A stretch of 64,000 nt of DNA, taken from assembly GCA_002102555.1 (NCBI GenBank), contig MCFL01000084.1, positions 35,573 to 99,572 on the forward strand, read 5' to 3'. This DNA is from Catenaria anguillulae PL171 (lineage: Eukaryota > Blastocladiomycota > Blastocladiomycetes > Blastocladiales > Catenariaceae). Position numbers and translations under genes: made by a program. Below the pieces are notes generated by a model. It was not told the origin of the DNA. It saw only the letters and a list, made by a program, of their open reading frames with translations, and made no database searches. Shown piece by piece: positions 45,201 through 58,197 of this stretch. Position 1 is the first letter of the stretch; each line of letters opens with the position of its first letter.

Positions 45201-47099
45201 ATCTGAATGATCAAGCGAAATTTGCTGGATCAGTGGGGAAGCATCAGAGAACAGCCCAACCGGCATACCTCTCGCTATTGCAGACATCACCCAAATACGT
45301 CTTTGGGCAGGGTAAACGGCCGCAGAGAGGTCCGTGAATGATGCTAGAAATACCAAATCAAAATGAAGATGAGAACGGGGTCACAAGCCGCGCGCGTGAA
45401 TGTAGACGCTACCGAATCCTTCTGGTTTAGCCGAGCCACAAGCCAAGGTGAAGCGGACGACAAGCGGCGAGTCTTGCAATGATTGGGTCGTCACAAGCAC
45501 CAAAGCAAATGCGATCCGGCGAATAACGATGTGGAAGCGGGTGACAAAGTGGTGCGGCGTTCCAACAGCTGATTGAGCGAGCGACGACTCGCGGCGCCAA
45601 GTGCCGAACGGATAAGATACAACCAGCAAGTGAGATGAATGCAGTCGGTTCCACCAGTCGTTTCAGCAGAAGCAGGTTGACAGACGACGTACATCCAGAT
45701 GTACACATTGAGGGTGGGCAGAGAATGCGGGGCCGCGCGATACACGAAGTGGACAACTTGACGTGACGCAACAGGCGATTGGAACCTTGCATTGTACATG
45801 AGGGAGACACCCAAACTTGAATCACACAACCAAACACGGCGAAATCAAGCTCAGAATCTCGCCGAGGAATTGGGAGTGAGGCAAAGGAGGCCGTCAAATG
45901 TCGACATGTCCGAAACTGCCGATGCCGCCGCTGCGCCCCGACTTTCGAACAGAAGGTGTTGGTCAACTGCATGCACGCTTGGAATAGAGAGCAATCACAC
46001 AGACACAGAATCTCGAGGGTGTGCGCATGGTCGTCGGTGGGATGGCAAACATCAGAGTGGACCGAGCACACGACAATGTCGTGCTACTGAAGCAGCTGCA
46101 GATACAGATGCGGCCAAATCGAAATGAACAGAAAAGGCAAGTTGACCGGCACTGACGTTGCGCCAGCCCGCTCGGAAAAGACGTCGCCCGGATTGGTATC
46201 AGCGCGGGAATGCCATGGAGCGTGCCATGAGGCGTGAGGAATAATAATCGCATGGTACCGAGCTGCAAACGACTTGACGTGTGGAAAAATGCCATTGGAG
46301 GCGGTAGTTGGTCAAAGTGGGGTGTCGAATGGGCATCTGGTAGAGGAGCTGTGCACAGGGACGGAAAGTCACGCCAAGGTAAGCAAAGTGAGCGAAAACC
46401 AAAGGGGAAAGGGAAATGAGACTGCAGTGTGACGTACAACGGAAAGCAATCAATACACAGTGACGTCGCTCGACACACACGTGCGGAAAAGGCCCAGTTG
46501 CGTGTGCAGCAAGAACGAATGCCGAGTGCAGATTCCGGACAGCTTGGAGCACAGGTGCGGCAATGATGGTGATTCGGCAACGTCCACGGCGAGAGCTGCA
46601 TGGCGACAATGACAACATACCGACTTGGCAAGCAAATCAGTCCATGTCGATTGAGTTGCGACCGAAATTGATGAGCGCCGGCTGCGACAGCCAAGTCACA
46701 GGTCACAGGCTTGGTGCAGGTTACTGTGGGTAAGAAAAGCGTGGGCTTGAGCGTCGCGAGTGCCAACGCTGACACCTGCCGCAACCGCATTCAATCATGC
46801 CGCTGTTGCGCCATGGGGCTCGTGCACTGCAGCGAGCCGGGCAACAGTAATCACATGGACCGATGCGAGCGGCACCTGCCAAAAATCAATCGGTCTGATG
46901 GCGTGAGGGCATCCGAACCATGCGGAGGAGGCTGAAGGTGAGAATACGCGACCGGGTACTGGCGGCGACTTGGGTAGTAAGCGCAATCAGATCACGTTCG
47001 GGCAATTGCGCATGAGCAAAGATGAGTGAACCTCAGTGCTGTAAGAAAGTGGAGCAAAGTAGCCGCCAAAGTGAGGAGGAGTTCATCTCATAGCTTGTG
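42258..47099. other. 4.8 kb region without a recognisable gene
   Basis: No family signal on either strand. The minus strand has several open frames whose translations are hydrophobic and cysteine-rich, for example 44672-45214 (180 codons, with CRHLADLCAAVLIVAVICCYW) and 45963-46790 (275 codons), but none has a conserved motif or a consistent splice pattern. Around 45100 the plus strand AGTGAGCAGAGGTAGAGCG resembles a landmark of the diverged repeats further right, so this part may be an older, more decayed extension of that array. No RNA genes or transposase-like frames were seen. Confidence 0.4.
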
Positions 47100-48700
47100 T
47101 CAGTGGATCAAAGGGAGACGTACAAATCATTGCAGGTGCCGAGGACGAGCAGCAGATTGCAGGATACCATGCGACGCCAACAAAATCCACCATGGTGCAT
47201 GTTGACAATCGGAAGCATGTCGCAAAAAATGAGTCCAACACAGCAATTGCCGTGCCAGGTGATGTTGCATCCCAGCTGGCTTTGATAGTCGCCCGCTCTG
47301 CAGATGGGCGAATCGATCCGTGACACGAGCGCAAGGCTGGGACTGCAGTCGTGGATAATGAGGGAGCGTTGACGAGCACAGAGGACGCAAACTTTGCGGG
47401 CATGCGGGCAAGCAGAGCGCAAGGGACGTGTCACGCCGCTGGTGAGCAAGAGGTGTTGGAGATACAAACGGGCTGCGGCAAAGGCGGCTGCAGCTTTTCG
47501 GCGAGTTGTCAATAGTAAAAAGGCCAAAAGAGTAGGAAATCGATGGAGCTTTACCATGGCGTGGGCCAAGTTGCGGAAATGGGGCCGATGCGTTTGTGCT
47601 GGCGAATCGGCGGTGAATGGGTATGATTCGAGACGCAAGCAGCCGAAACCCTGGGCAGAAACCGGTGAGCCCCGTGGCCGTGCGCTAGAGCTGTGGGCGA
47701 GCGTGGGTTTCGCAGAGCGCCGAGGTGAGCGGAAGACACAGAAGAGGGAAATGATACGATAGAAATGAGTCGTACAATCAAGAATGAACTAGGTTGATGG
47801 ATGACGCCGTCGTACAAAAGCAGCTCTGCCGCGGAGACTGCTTTGGATGTTGCTGTTGATGGGCGGGCAGCGAACGGGCGAATCCAAACGGACTCAACTT
47901 GCCTCCCGCTATCCCCAGGCGGCGACGCCTCACATCCACGCAACAGGCATCGAAAGGCGCCGGCGGCGGAGAATGCGAGCAATGCGGATCGAGCCGCGCT
48001 CCTTGATGGACTGTGTTGCGGCACACGGGCAATGAAAACGCCAGTGGCCGCAATGGTGATTGCTGCCGTGTCCCATTGCGGCAGTCTAGGGCAGGTGACG
48101 GTTTCGGCAAGGACGCGTGCATGCGATTGTGCCCGTGGCAGGCAAAGAGAGGCCGTCGTGACACCCATGGATCGAGTCGGTTGTCGTGGTGGGCTTCCAC
48201 TGGCCGCCGGGCGTTGGTGGCGGGCGCGGAGCAGCATTGTCTGCTGTGTTGCCAGCACAAGAAGGCGAATGACTACGTGGCCCGTGATGACGGTGAGAGC
48301 CAAGAATGGCGGACGGCGGACGCGGCGGAATAGGTATATTGGTGGGTGCATGTGCAATACCTAATTCATCATGAATCAAATACATTCGAAAGAGAACAGA
48401 TCCCCTTATCCGGTATCCGCCAACACACGTTCCGGCGAGTCTGCGACCGACAACCGCCCGCGTACACCATGGCCATGGTCACGACATCACGCCCACCGTC
48501 GGCAACTAGCAAATAGCAACGACTAGTTCGACACGAAACCAACCGTCAACTCTCCACGCCCGTCCACGAATACATTCATCAGCATGTCCAGCGTCGCGAG
48601 CAAGGGCAGCCAGCACGACAACAACGCATCCGACGCCGGCGGTCTGTGCAAGCATGGCGCAAGACGAGCGATTTTGCCTGAGAGCTGTGACAAACAAGCA
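47100..48700. repeat. Diverged repeat unit, copy 1
   Basis: Defined by landmarks shared in the same order with copies 2 and 3: CCACCATGGTGCATGTTGA (47190-47208), AGTCGCCCGCTCTGCAGATGGG (about 47288), CGAGGTGAGCGGAAGA (about 47720), and GTCGCGAGCAAGGGCAGCCAGC (about 48592). Spacing differs from the other copies by a few hundred bases, so insertions and deletions are many. The minus strand reads as hydrophobic pieces (FLALTVITGHVVIRLLVLA; GVGCVVVVLAALARD) broken by stops. Confidence 0.55.
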
Positions 48701-49299
48701 TTGTGTAAGCGCGTCCGTCGCTATGGCCATCGTGGGAGAGGAAAGGAGAAAATGTCGGCTACGAACCGTTGGAAGCGACCAATATGTGAGTGAAAACAGA
48801 GGTTGAAATTTGTCAGCACACACCCAGGTGCCAAATCCAGCGGGGCGACAACAAGTGCGCGGCGATTGCGCGATGATCAATGAAGCGAAAAGGTATGTAG
48901 TCCTATACAGCGGCACAAGATGGAAGAGTTGGTGAGGAAGCCAAAAGGCCATGGGGCCAGTTCGCAAGGTTGGCGCGGAACAGCCACGAGCCAAACCGAC
49001 AGCAACAACCGCTGCAGTTAATGACGCAAAGGAGGGAGTTGATGGGCAAGTGCGAGAGTGACGAGTAGAGAGGCATTTGCAGGCACAATTGTGACGGAGG
49101 TCCAGAGCAGGCCAATGTCGGTGGCAGGAAGCAAATGTGGCCGAGGACTTGGTTCCGTGACGACGGCTTTGGAGGCGAGGTGAATGACGCAGTGCTCCAA
49201 ATTTGCCGATTCGGATGGCAATTGCGCTGAGCACAATTCATCGAGCACCAGCCATCACTGGCTTGATGCGGAAATGAGAGAGCGAAGCAGCGTCAATGT

Positions 49300-51230
49300 G
49301 CGAGTTTGAACGAAACGAAACGAGCAGCGCAGCGTGGCACAGGAGGTGGTCCGGATCGGCTTGCGGCGACCAGCACCAGCAGCAGCGGGCTATGACTTGT
49401 TTCGACCGTCGCCCGCTGTGAAATTAGGCGAGTTGATTTGTGAAGCGAGTGGAAACCGGTCGTAAATCCGGTCATGGATAACGACGAGCGTTGGCGGTCA
49501 GAGACGGTGCAATGCAAAGCGAGGCTCATTGGGCGTGGAACGCCGTGGGTGAGCACAGCAAACGTGATTGCGATGACGGTAATGATGGTGAAGGAGAGGT
49601 TGATCGAGTGGTGCCGTGGCGCGAGTGCAATTGGACAGTTTGAGGCCAATGTAACGGTGGTGGCAGGTAATGGGCGTGTCATTCCGTGGAGCAGCTGTCT
49701 GCAAAGGAGCAAGAGAGTGCCGAGGTGAGCAGAAGTCACATCGGAAGCAAACGGTGCGATGTGATAAGAACAAGTTGTACAGGTGTCCGAGCAACAATCA
49801 AGGTCGATGGAAGATGCCGCCGTGGAAGCATTGCTCTGCTGCAGAGGCCGCTGGCTCGCGGCTCGCAACACAAGAATGGTGGCAACGAGAACAATGGGCA
49901 AACGACTTGCGGCGGAATCAACTTACCGCCCACTGTCCAGTGGCAGCGACAGCTCACATCTGCGCGACTCGCAAATGCCACGGGCGCTGGTGCAGGCGGC
50001 ACGGTCAACCCAATTGGCGGACAAGTTGGACAACCGCCCGGTGATCGTGATGACGGTTACTGCCAATGGCGGCGAGCTGGCGACAGGATGTTTGCTCCAC
50101 TTTGCATTGTGTATGTCCCGCCCACCACAACACAGCGACCCACAACTCGTCAAACACGAAACCGCCGGTGAACGCTCCGCGCCGCCTGTCAACGAAAAGG
50201 CGAGCCGCGGTGAATGGACCACTTGAGTCGCGGGCAAAAGCAGCCAGCATGACGACGATGGATCTGACCCCGACCTTGGGCCCCAGGAACAATGGCTCGA
50301 GGTGACGGGGCAACGGCGCAAGAGATTCCGGCACAGCTAGTAGTGCAGGGAAAGTTTGCATGAGCGTCACATGCCGTCGAATTGGTGCAAGAATGGGGCA
50401 AGTTGAGCGGGTTCGCCGGTGAGCTACAAGAAACAGGCATAATCAGTGAGCGATTGCAGGCAAATGAACCCATTGCCATTCTGGGCGATGACGGGAGGAA
50501 ATCGAAGCAACGAACCATGCAATATATTAATATGTGGATTCGAGATTCGATTTGTCGGGCGAGTTTCGTTGAAGTTAACGCGGGAACGCATAGCCGCAGC
50601 TCGGGTCGGCGGTGATAAGTGTCGAGATTTATGATGGCGGGATGTTGTTGATGGGCGAAGATACCGTGCAAGACAATCACTGGCGCGATAGAGCCGATGG
50701 TCCACAGATGCAAGAAAATGGGCGGAAGCTGGATGAGGCGGCGGCCGCGGAAACTGGTTCAGCGCCGGCATGATCCAAGCTCGCCTGGGTTGCGAGCGGC
50801 GGTGGCAACAAAGCCGGCAAACGGAATCGTGGCGAGCCGAGAACCGGATGCACGACGCCTGGCCCATTGACCAATGGAACAGTTATCTTATCAGCGAAGA
50901 AATGGCAATCGGACGGCCTGGTAAGCTTGTGGGCCGACCCGCTCAGGAAGCCGCGGCGGCGGAAAGGCAGCTCTGGAGCGGCTCCAAAGGCGTTGTGCCT
51001 GCGTTCTCCTTTGGGATCGTGATATGGGCGGGACGATGCGAAACGGGCGGCAATGACGTTGAGTACAATGCGACGAGAAGCAGACACTCCTTGCTTGATT
51101 AATTGGGGCATGGCAAAGAGCGGCTGTCAACTTGCGAGTTTGATCGGGAAGAGCAACGCGGCGATGCGGCTGAGGCGGCCGGAGCTGGACGGATGGCAGC
51201 GGCGAGCACCAGCAGCAGCCCGCTGAAGTG
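49300..51230. repeat. Diverged repeat unit, copy 2
   Basis: Shares ordered landmarks with copy 3: CGTCGCCCGCTGTGAAATTAGG (about 49410), GAGGTGAGCAGAAGTCAC (about 49726), GCGGCGGAATCAACTT (49909), and the segment at 50741-50796, which matches 54121-54176 at about 80% by eye. Offsets to copy 3 are 2.9-3.4 kb. Minus-strand translations include ITVIAITFAVLTHG, VGVRSIVVMLAAFARD and FVFDELWVAVLWWAG. No complete gene can be modelled. Confidence 0.65.
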
Positions 51231-52219
51231 CAGCGGTAGGCGGATGTAGATTTGGGAGCAAACAAACTTGCACGAGGTAGCGGAAAGCAGGTGAAAGCGG
51301 CAACTGAGATGGCCAAGAATGCAAGGAATGAGTGGTGAGCGAGTGTGCTGAGATCCGCGGCAGCGACAGTATCAGTTTCTGCGGATCCAGCCGCTGCGCT
51401 GGTTGCGCATCGAGCCGTAACTGTCGGCGTGACCGGTACTGACGGCCGGGCGGCCAGCTTCGCTGCGGCCAGCCCGGGCGGCATGAAGGATTGGATGGCT
51501 CGGTTGGATGTGTAGAGTCAAAGATCCGTGGCAAACATGAGCGGGCGGGCGTTGCGTTCACAAGTGGCGAGAAGATTTCGAGGGTAGGGAGGAGCTTGAG
51601 TGCGCAGGCCGGAGAGAGATTGGGCTGAGGCGCATCGAACAGCCTTTGCCGACACCAAGCATAAGATTGGATCGGATCGGTGGCAGATAATGATGACGGA
51701 AATCAAGAAAACCTACACAATTATGTGGAAGAAAAATCAATCAGCACAACGTGACATGATCGAGAGGCAAACGGCGAATGCACGTACAGAGATGTATGAC
51801 ACGGCAAAGACCGCGACTTTGCCGCAGGCTCTTGCAACGCTGGATCCAATCTGCTGCAGTGCTTCAGGTACGACCAAAACGCAGCACGAGTTCCAGTTTC
51901 TTAGTATTCCTTGCGCAAAGAAATCCCTCGGCGCACAGAACATAGATACGCCAATTGGCGAGAGAATCGTGGCCTTGGCGCAGTGAGCACCAACACCAGT
52001 GCACCGCAAAACCGAATTGTTGCAGCATCGTCGGGTTGCGCTGAAGCGAGCCAGACACATTGGATAATCGACGAGCGAGCCAAGGTACTACAGGAAACGA
52101 GAGTACAGCAACCGTCAATACGAAGAAAAACCAATGTCGGATGTTGAATCAATGGACGAATGGGAGCCGCACATACCGGTCAGAGCACGAGAATGAGCAG
52201 CGCAGAAAGGAATGCAGAC
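51231..52219. other. 1 kb between repeat copies 2 and 3
   Basis: No gene recognised. The plus strand has a 128-codon frame (51600-51986) without family signal. Composition is like the rest of the array. It may be the poorly alignable end of one repeat unit rather than unique DNA. Confidence 0.3.
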
Positions 52220-54650
52220 CGCGCCAAGACCCGCCATGATGCATGTTGAGAATCCAAAACAAAGATGTCGAAAAGGAATCCCGTGGCGTTGCTGCTTCCA
52301 CCGAAACAGCCGCCCTGTCAGGTGTTGCCACACCCGCGGCCGGTTTCGACCGTCGCCAGCCGTGAAATTGGGAGGATCGGTTTGTGAAAGGGTGCTGGTC
52401 GTGACTGAGATCGCGAATGGTGAACGTTGATGAGTACATCGAACACAAGCCGTGAAGAAGCGCAGCCAAGCAAGGTGAAGCGCACGTACATGATAGTGAA
52501 GATGAAATCAATCAATAGCTACTGCGGCGCTGGTGCAGTCGGATGGTGGTGAATGTGTGGGATTGCAGACGAGAGGAATCGAAAACGGTGGGCGGCATGA
52601 ATGTGCGCTGGAACGGCGGTAGGACAGAGTGCAAAGGTGAGCGGAAGCCGCAAAGTAAGGAGTCAATGCGATGGAAGCAAGTCGTACAGGTGCCAGCCGC
52701 AATCAAAAATGGCGATGGACGGCGCCGCCGTGGAGCGCTGCACCGGCTGACTTGGTAGTTGCTGATGACGTGGGTTGTGGGCAGCTCGCCACACAAGGAG
52801 AGTGCATCAAACACGCGAATTGCGGCGGATTCACTTTTTCGCCCACGATCCACAAGCAGCGACAGCCCAAGTCCGCACAACTCGGCAAAAGGTCGGTGCG
52901 GCGTGATGGCTGCGAAGGCGGGCAACGAGGAGTGAGGCGTGCTTACTTCACGTGGTTACAAGCCGATGACACACGTACCAAATGATGGCATTAGTGGCAG
53001 CGACGGCGGGTGCCTTGGTGCCCCACAGCGTTACGGCCGCCTTGGGGACGGATCGGTGCCGGTATCGATGCTTTCGTGTGATTCCGATTGTGGGTCGCAA
53101 AGTGAGGCTGGCAAGACGACCATGGATCGTCGCGGCGGCGGAATCATTGGCCGCCCAGTGTTGGCGGCGGGCACGGGACAACATGTGCAGCGGCGGTTGC
53201 CGGCACGGGGAGCCAAAAGACGTGGTGGCCGTGAAACAGCAACATGCGCTGAGGGCGGACGGGACGCTTGCTTTACATTACATTGTACATTGTGCATGTG
53301 CATGATGAATCGAAAATATGATACATTCGAAAGAGAAACAATGCCGTACGGGACATTCAAAGGCCAAAGAGCGCCGAATCAGCATGACGGACACAACAAC
53401 ATGGTCACACGACGTCACGCCCACGGCTGCCACCGTCAACCACCAAAAGGAAAACGGACCATGGAACCACCAGCGCTTCCTGCCAATGGACATGACGAGC
53501 GGCTCCGTAGCTGTATCATCTGGACGTCTTGCCTTCCAGTTTGACAACGGACCCGACGCCCGCCTTGGCCGCTTGACCGTTGTCGCGCTTCCCGAACGAC
53601 GGCGACGGCACAAGGGATACCGACACGGCTGGATGGTGTATGGTGGAAAGCGCAAAGAAGGTCAGTACTTGTCTTGCCTCGAAGCCAGCGCCCGTCGTCA
53701 TCGCCCACGATGGCAGGAGAAATTGTTGGCAACGAGTCATTCGAGAGCAACCAATGTTTCAGGCTCACACCAAAACAGAGATCCACTTTGTCGGCGCATG
53801 GGCAGCTGCCAATCGTGCCAGGCGAATGCGGCCGCACGGCGATTGAGTGACATCCGAAACAGTACCGCAGAGTCCCCAAGTATGGCATGGAGAACCATGC
53901 AGAGCCCAGCGACAGTTTGAAACAAGCGAGAGAGCCGCGGAGGCGAGTTTCGCTCAATTTGGCAGACGAATGACGAGCACAATTCCGGTTGGCAGTGATA
54001 ACAGTCGAGGATCACGGTGAGCGGGATGACATTGAAGGGCGATGGAACTGTACAAGGCAATCGCTGACGCAAGAGCACGACGGTCATGGATCCAAACAGA
54101 CGGACGAGAGCTGGCGAGTGGTGGCCGCGGAGACTGGTTTGAACGCCCCATGATCCAAGCTAGCCTGGGTTGCGAGAGGGGGCAAGAAAGCCAAAAAGAA
54201 GAGTGGCGAGTCGAGAACCGATGGACGCGCGCGCTTGACGGCAATGGATCAATGGCGATGGGCGGTGGCGGGCAAGAGGGAAATGTCCCAGACAGTCTAG
54301 TCTGATGGCAGGCCAGCCTGTCGAGGATGTGGCGGCGGCGGCAAAGCAGCTAAGGAACCGTTCCAGAGGCGGAGATCCTGCCTTGGGATTGGAAAGATAC
54401 AGCCGGGGCGATACGAATCAGGTGACATTGCCGTGGAGCACGATGCATGTTGCGAGAAGCAGACGCTCCTCGCTTGATTGGGCCACACGAGCTTCGAGAG
54501 ACGCAGCCGGAAGTGGGCCGCCGCCGTCAAGCGCGAGTTTGGCGGAAAGGGCGGCACAGTGTTGTTGGTGGGGTGGCCGGGTCGGACGGCGGCAGCGGGC
54601 GAACAACGGCAGCAGCCCGTTATAATGGAGCCATAGGAAAACAATCGGGC
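52220..54650. repeat. Diverged repeat unit, copy 3
   Basis: Carries the same ordered landmarks: CATGATGCATGTTGAGAA (about 52231), CGTCGCCAGCCGTGAAATTGG (about 52347), AAGGTGAGCGGAAGCCG (about 52639), GCGGCGGATTCACTTTT (52822), the block at 54121-54176 and AGAAGCAGACGCTCCTCGCTTG (54459-54480), which matches AGAAGCAGACACTCCTTGCTTG at 51079-51100. The plus strand holds a 200-codon frame (53318-53920); the minus strand holds FSFWWLTVAAVGVTSCDHV at the place of the membrane-like pieces of copies 1 and 2. Reading frames differ between copies. Confidence 0.65.
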
Positions 54651-56950
54651 GCCGGATGTTCGCCGGTCCGCGAGAAGCAGGCGGCCACAGCCAGCGGGCG
54701 GGATGAGATGGCGGCGCCGGGTCGAATCTTTGCATCATGGTATATAGATATTGTGAGAATGTATGTGTATGTAGAATCAATCATTGACATTGACGTTGGC
54801 ATTGAAAGAGAAAGGAATGTAAACGCAAGTGAGAGACAGATCAAGAGTGGCCGGCGGCTCACCTGAATTTCACGCCCTCCGTCCAAAGCAACCGCAGCGG
54901 CGGTGACAGCGGCGGCGACAGTAGATCAACCAGCGACTGTAGAGCACAGCGAGCCGGCAATAGCGCATGAGAAATAGCAAGAATCGCCAGCGAACCAGCG
55001 CGGTCCGTGTGGCGGCACAATTTGAGTGGCAGGTTGGCGGCAGGCAGTTCAGTGCAGTGGCGACGGCGAACTCGTCTGTTGAAGTGGCCATGCATATGTT
55101 AGCAGCAGCGAAATGCGCAAAGGTGGCAGCTTGAGAAGCAAAAGTGAGAACGCCCAGGCAAGATGTGATAGCCAATCGTGACCTTTTGTTGGATCCGCCG
55201 CCACAACCACCTTGCCACGGCCAATCGAATGCGGCAAGTGATTGCTGTAGAAAAGACCGACCGGCAAGGAGCGAAAGCAGGTCTGAAAAGAAACGGCGAG
55301 TTGATTCTGCAAGCAAATCGCAGCGCAAAAGGCTGCGCCTTTGTGATACAGCAACAAGACTGTGTTAGTGGCGAATCGGGCGAGCAAATTGAAAAAGAGG
55401 GCAACGGACCGCAACAAAATCAGCGAAATTCAACGAAATCCAGCGCGAAACGACCCGATCTGCATTCTTCACACTTGCAAATCACCCACTTTCGCATGAA
55501 TCAACTTGTTGCGAGCTAGCACTTGTCGTCACGGACTTGCGCCCAAGTCGCCGTGACCGACGCAGATGGGCGCCACTGCTTGTCCATGGTGAAGGCGGCC
55601 AAGTGTACATCTGAGACTGCCGCGAGGGTTCAGAGTGAGCACAAACAGCGGCGTAAAAAGGTGGTAACGGCCGGGTCGACAAGCGAATCGGCGCAACAAC
55701 CTGGTCAGGGTGCGGCGGCGGCTGGTGGTGGGATGGCAACATCGCGGGCGAAACATGGAAAGGCGGGTCCGCATGCTGAAGTTAGCCAACGGCTTGGCCG
55801 ACGGTGGGGGAAAAGTAAATGTGCGGGTCAGTGCAAAGCATCACAATGGGCACAAGCAACCGAAGCTGAATCGGTACCATTCAAAACAGGACAAGGACGA
55901 GTTGCCGTTGACGAAAGCAGCAGCGGCCATGAGCGCCGGGAATGGATGCTCGTTTGGATACACCGCTTTATCGAGCTTGCCGGTTACCCGGATCGCTTGC
56001 GCCGACCGCCACGGCTTTGCTTCAATCGGCGCATCTCACGGATCGGGCGCGGACGGCACATCTGATGGCGAGACGGCGGCCGCCGATGGCGATGTAGCGA
56101 CACAGCAGCCATGCCGACGGCGGCAACAGCGGCACGGTTCCATACCCATTTCAGCCGAGTTTGGTCGGCTCGACTTTGGCTTCGCCTGCGGCGGGCGAGA
56201 GTTGGAAACCGAGGGCATCTCATTCAATGACGACGGAAGGGTGAATGAGCCGACCGACAGCCATCCAGTATGCCCTGCCCTGTTCGTCACTCTTGGAAGC
56301 TATCCGGATTTTCTGGAGCCTGATGTTGGGCGTCGGTGGCGCCGTCCGCAGGATGGGTTCCGATCGGTGGCGACGGCGGCGGCGATGGGTGGGCGCGAGG
56401 GCGAAACAGGGACGGCGGCGGCGGTTGCAAGCAGTTACAATACATGGCAAGAGTGGGCTCGGTACGGTCATTACTGAGTGGAGAGCGCCGGCTGGAACGA
56501 ACGGACACACTCGGATCATCCAGGGGTGGCCCATGACAAACTTTTACCAGCGTATTGAGGCACAGCCAGCGGTACGACGAGCTCGCTTCCAACGCCATTC
56601 AATAGTGCCAACCAAATGCATCCCCGATTCGACAATGATGAAAAGGTATCGGGTCTCTGGTGAGCCCGCCGCCACCATACGTCCTGAAAAACGCTGGCCG
56701 ATGGCCGCGATGACGCCCAGATTGGCCGTGAGGGGTCAGATCAAGGCGGACGTGGCGGCAATCGATTGTGGTGACACAATAACCTCGGTTTGAGCATGGT
56801 CTCAAGCTTCGATACAATGAAATGGGTACATGAGCAGCCCATTCGCAACTGTGCCAGATGTGCCAAAAAGTCGTCCCATAAACCACAGCAGCTAGTGCGT
56901 TAATGGCGCGGAGACGGCTACAGGCCGTTTTCCTCCTTGTAGAAGGCATG
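54651..56950. repeat. Probable further, more decayed repeat unit
   Basis: Plus-strand translation around 56125-56230 (GSIPISAEFGRLDFGFACGG) can be lined up with 53502-53560 in copy 3 (GSVAVSSGRLAFQFDNG), and GAGTGAGCACAAACAGCGGCG near 55635 resembles the gtgagc landmark. The plus strand carries a 255-codon frame (55710-56477), the longest plus-strand open frame of the array; its first ATG is at 55755. No known domain is visible. Copy assignment is tentative. Confidence 0.35.
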
Positions 56951-58158
56951 GTCGGTGGACCGGTACCTTAGGGATACCCTACGCCTCCAACTTTTCTGCA
57001 TTGAAGCTTAGTGGTCAGGTGCGAGTAATCTATGAAGTACCGTAGACTACGTCGCACGTGTTAAGGATTTATTCCATTTCCCTGTACTTAAGTTTCAAAT
57101 GTTGGCCGTTTACTGTGTTCACCAACGATAAACAAAGGAATACTTGATCGTTTGCTATGGCGGAAGCAAAGTGTTTTATGTCATTGACTCGCTTTTGTTC
57201 GTGGAGACGCGTCCATTAGTGAGTTGTGTAACGTGAGACATGTCTTAGCTCCCATCGATCGTTAGCTAACGTGTTCAAGTGCATTGGCAGCGATGTAAAT
57301 GCACTACAGTCTGGTGCGAGCCTTGCTACCTTTAATTTCCATTATAAGGTGCATGTCCGTAACTCCAGCAAATCCCCCAAGTAGACTGCCAAGGTTACGT
57401 TTTCTTTCTGGTAAGAGTTGCCGTTACTTAATTTGAAGCGGTTTCACTTGCTCAGAATCATCGCGCCTTGGGCGCAAGGTGCTTGCTCCTTGGCAATTTG
57501 GGCAAGTACGCTTTAGTAGCTTGAGATGGTAATGTCTTCAAGGCGGGTAGACTGGCACGATTTTATCTTGTTGGTTGTTCCCGACTCTTGGGCATTGCTA
57601 CGAAGCGAAAAGGCAAACGCGAGCGAGAAGTGGAAAGAGCAAGGTGGTGAAGCCTTTGGCTTAGTGGTTGCAGAAGGGTCGATGCGCTAAAGGGTAAGAA
57701 CGGCGGACTGTATTGAGTGTGCTTTAGTTGCCGGACGCGGTCGCTAAAGCGATTCATGGCTGCGGGCTGACGAGTCTGCAGCTGTGAAGACTCTAACGGT
57801 TGGCTGTTCTTACTTACTATAAGGCGCAAAAATGCGGCGTTGGAGTGAGTGGAGGGAGGGAGGAAAGAACGAGGCAGGGGAATCAGGCGCGCGAGCAGGC
57901 GAAGGTTCTTCCGCAAATGCTATTTTATCTTCATTGTTGGCGTGTGTATGGCCGTAGCTGAACGTTGTGTGCAAAACAATCGGTTAAGAGGTGTTGATTT
58001 TTTCTTCTTTGTTGTCTTTGGATCGATGATTGATGGCAACGACAACAACGCGTCATGTGATTTGGACACGCATCACCAACAAACGCGCGTGCACGACATG
58101 AGAGACTTTTGCTGAGCGATCTGCATTGGTTCCTTCTCTTTCGCGCTTTTGCACCAGA

Positions 58159-58197
58159 ATCACAATGCACATGCCACATCACAATGCACATGTCACA
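58159..58197 (+). repeat. 19-bp imperfect tandem repeat
   Basis: ATCACAATGCACATGCCAC at 58159 is followed at once by ATCACAATGCACATGTCAC at 58178, differing at one base. Confidence 0.8.

Noticed and set aside
42258-56950. Transposable element coding region
   Set aside because: No reverse transcriptase, integrase, transposase or helicase motif, no long terminal repeat and no target-site duplication was recognised; the repeats are only described as such.
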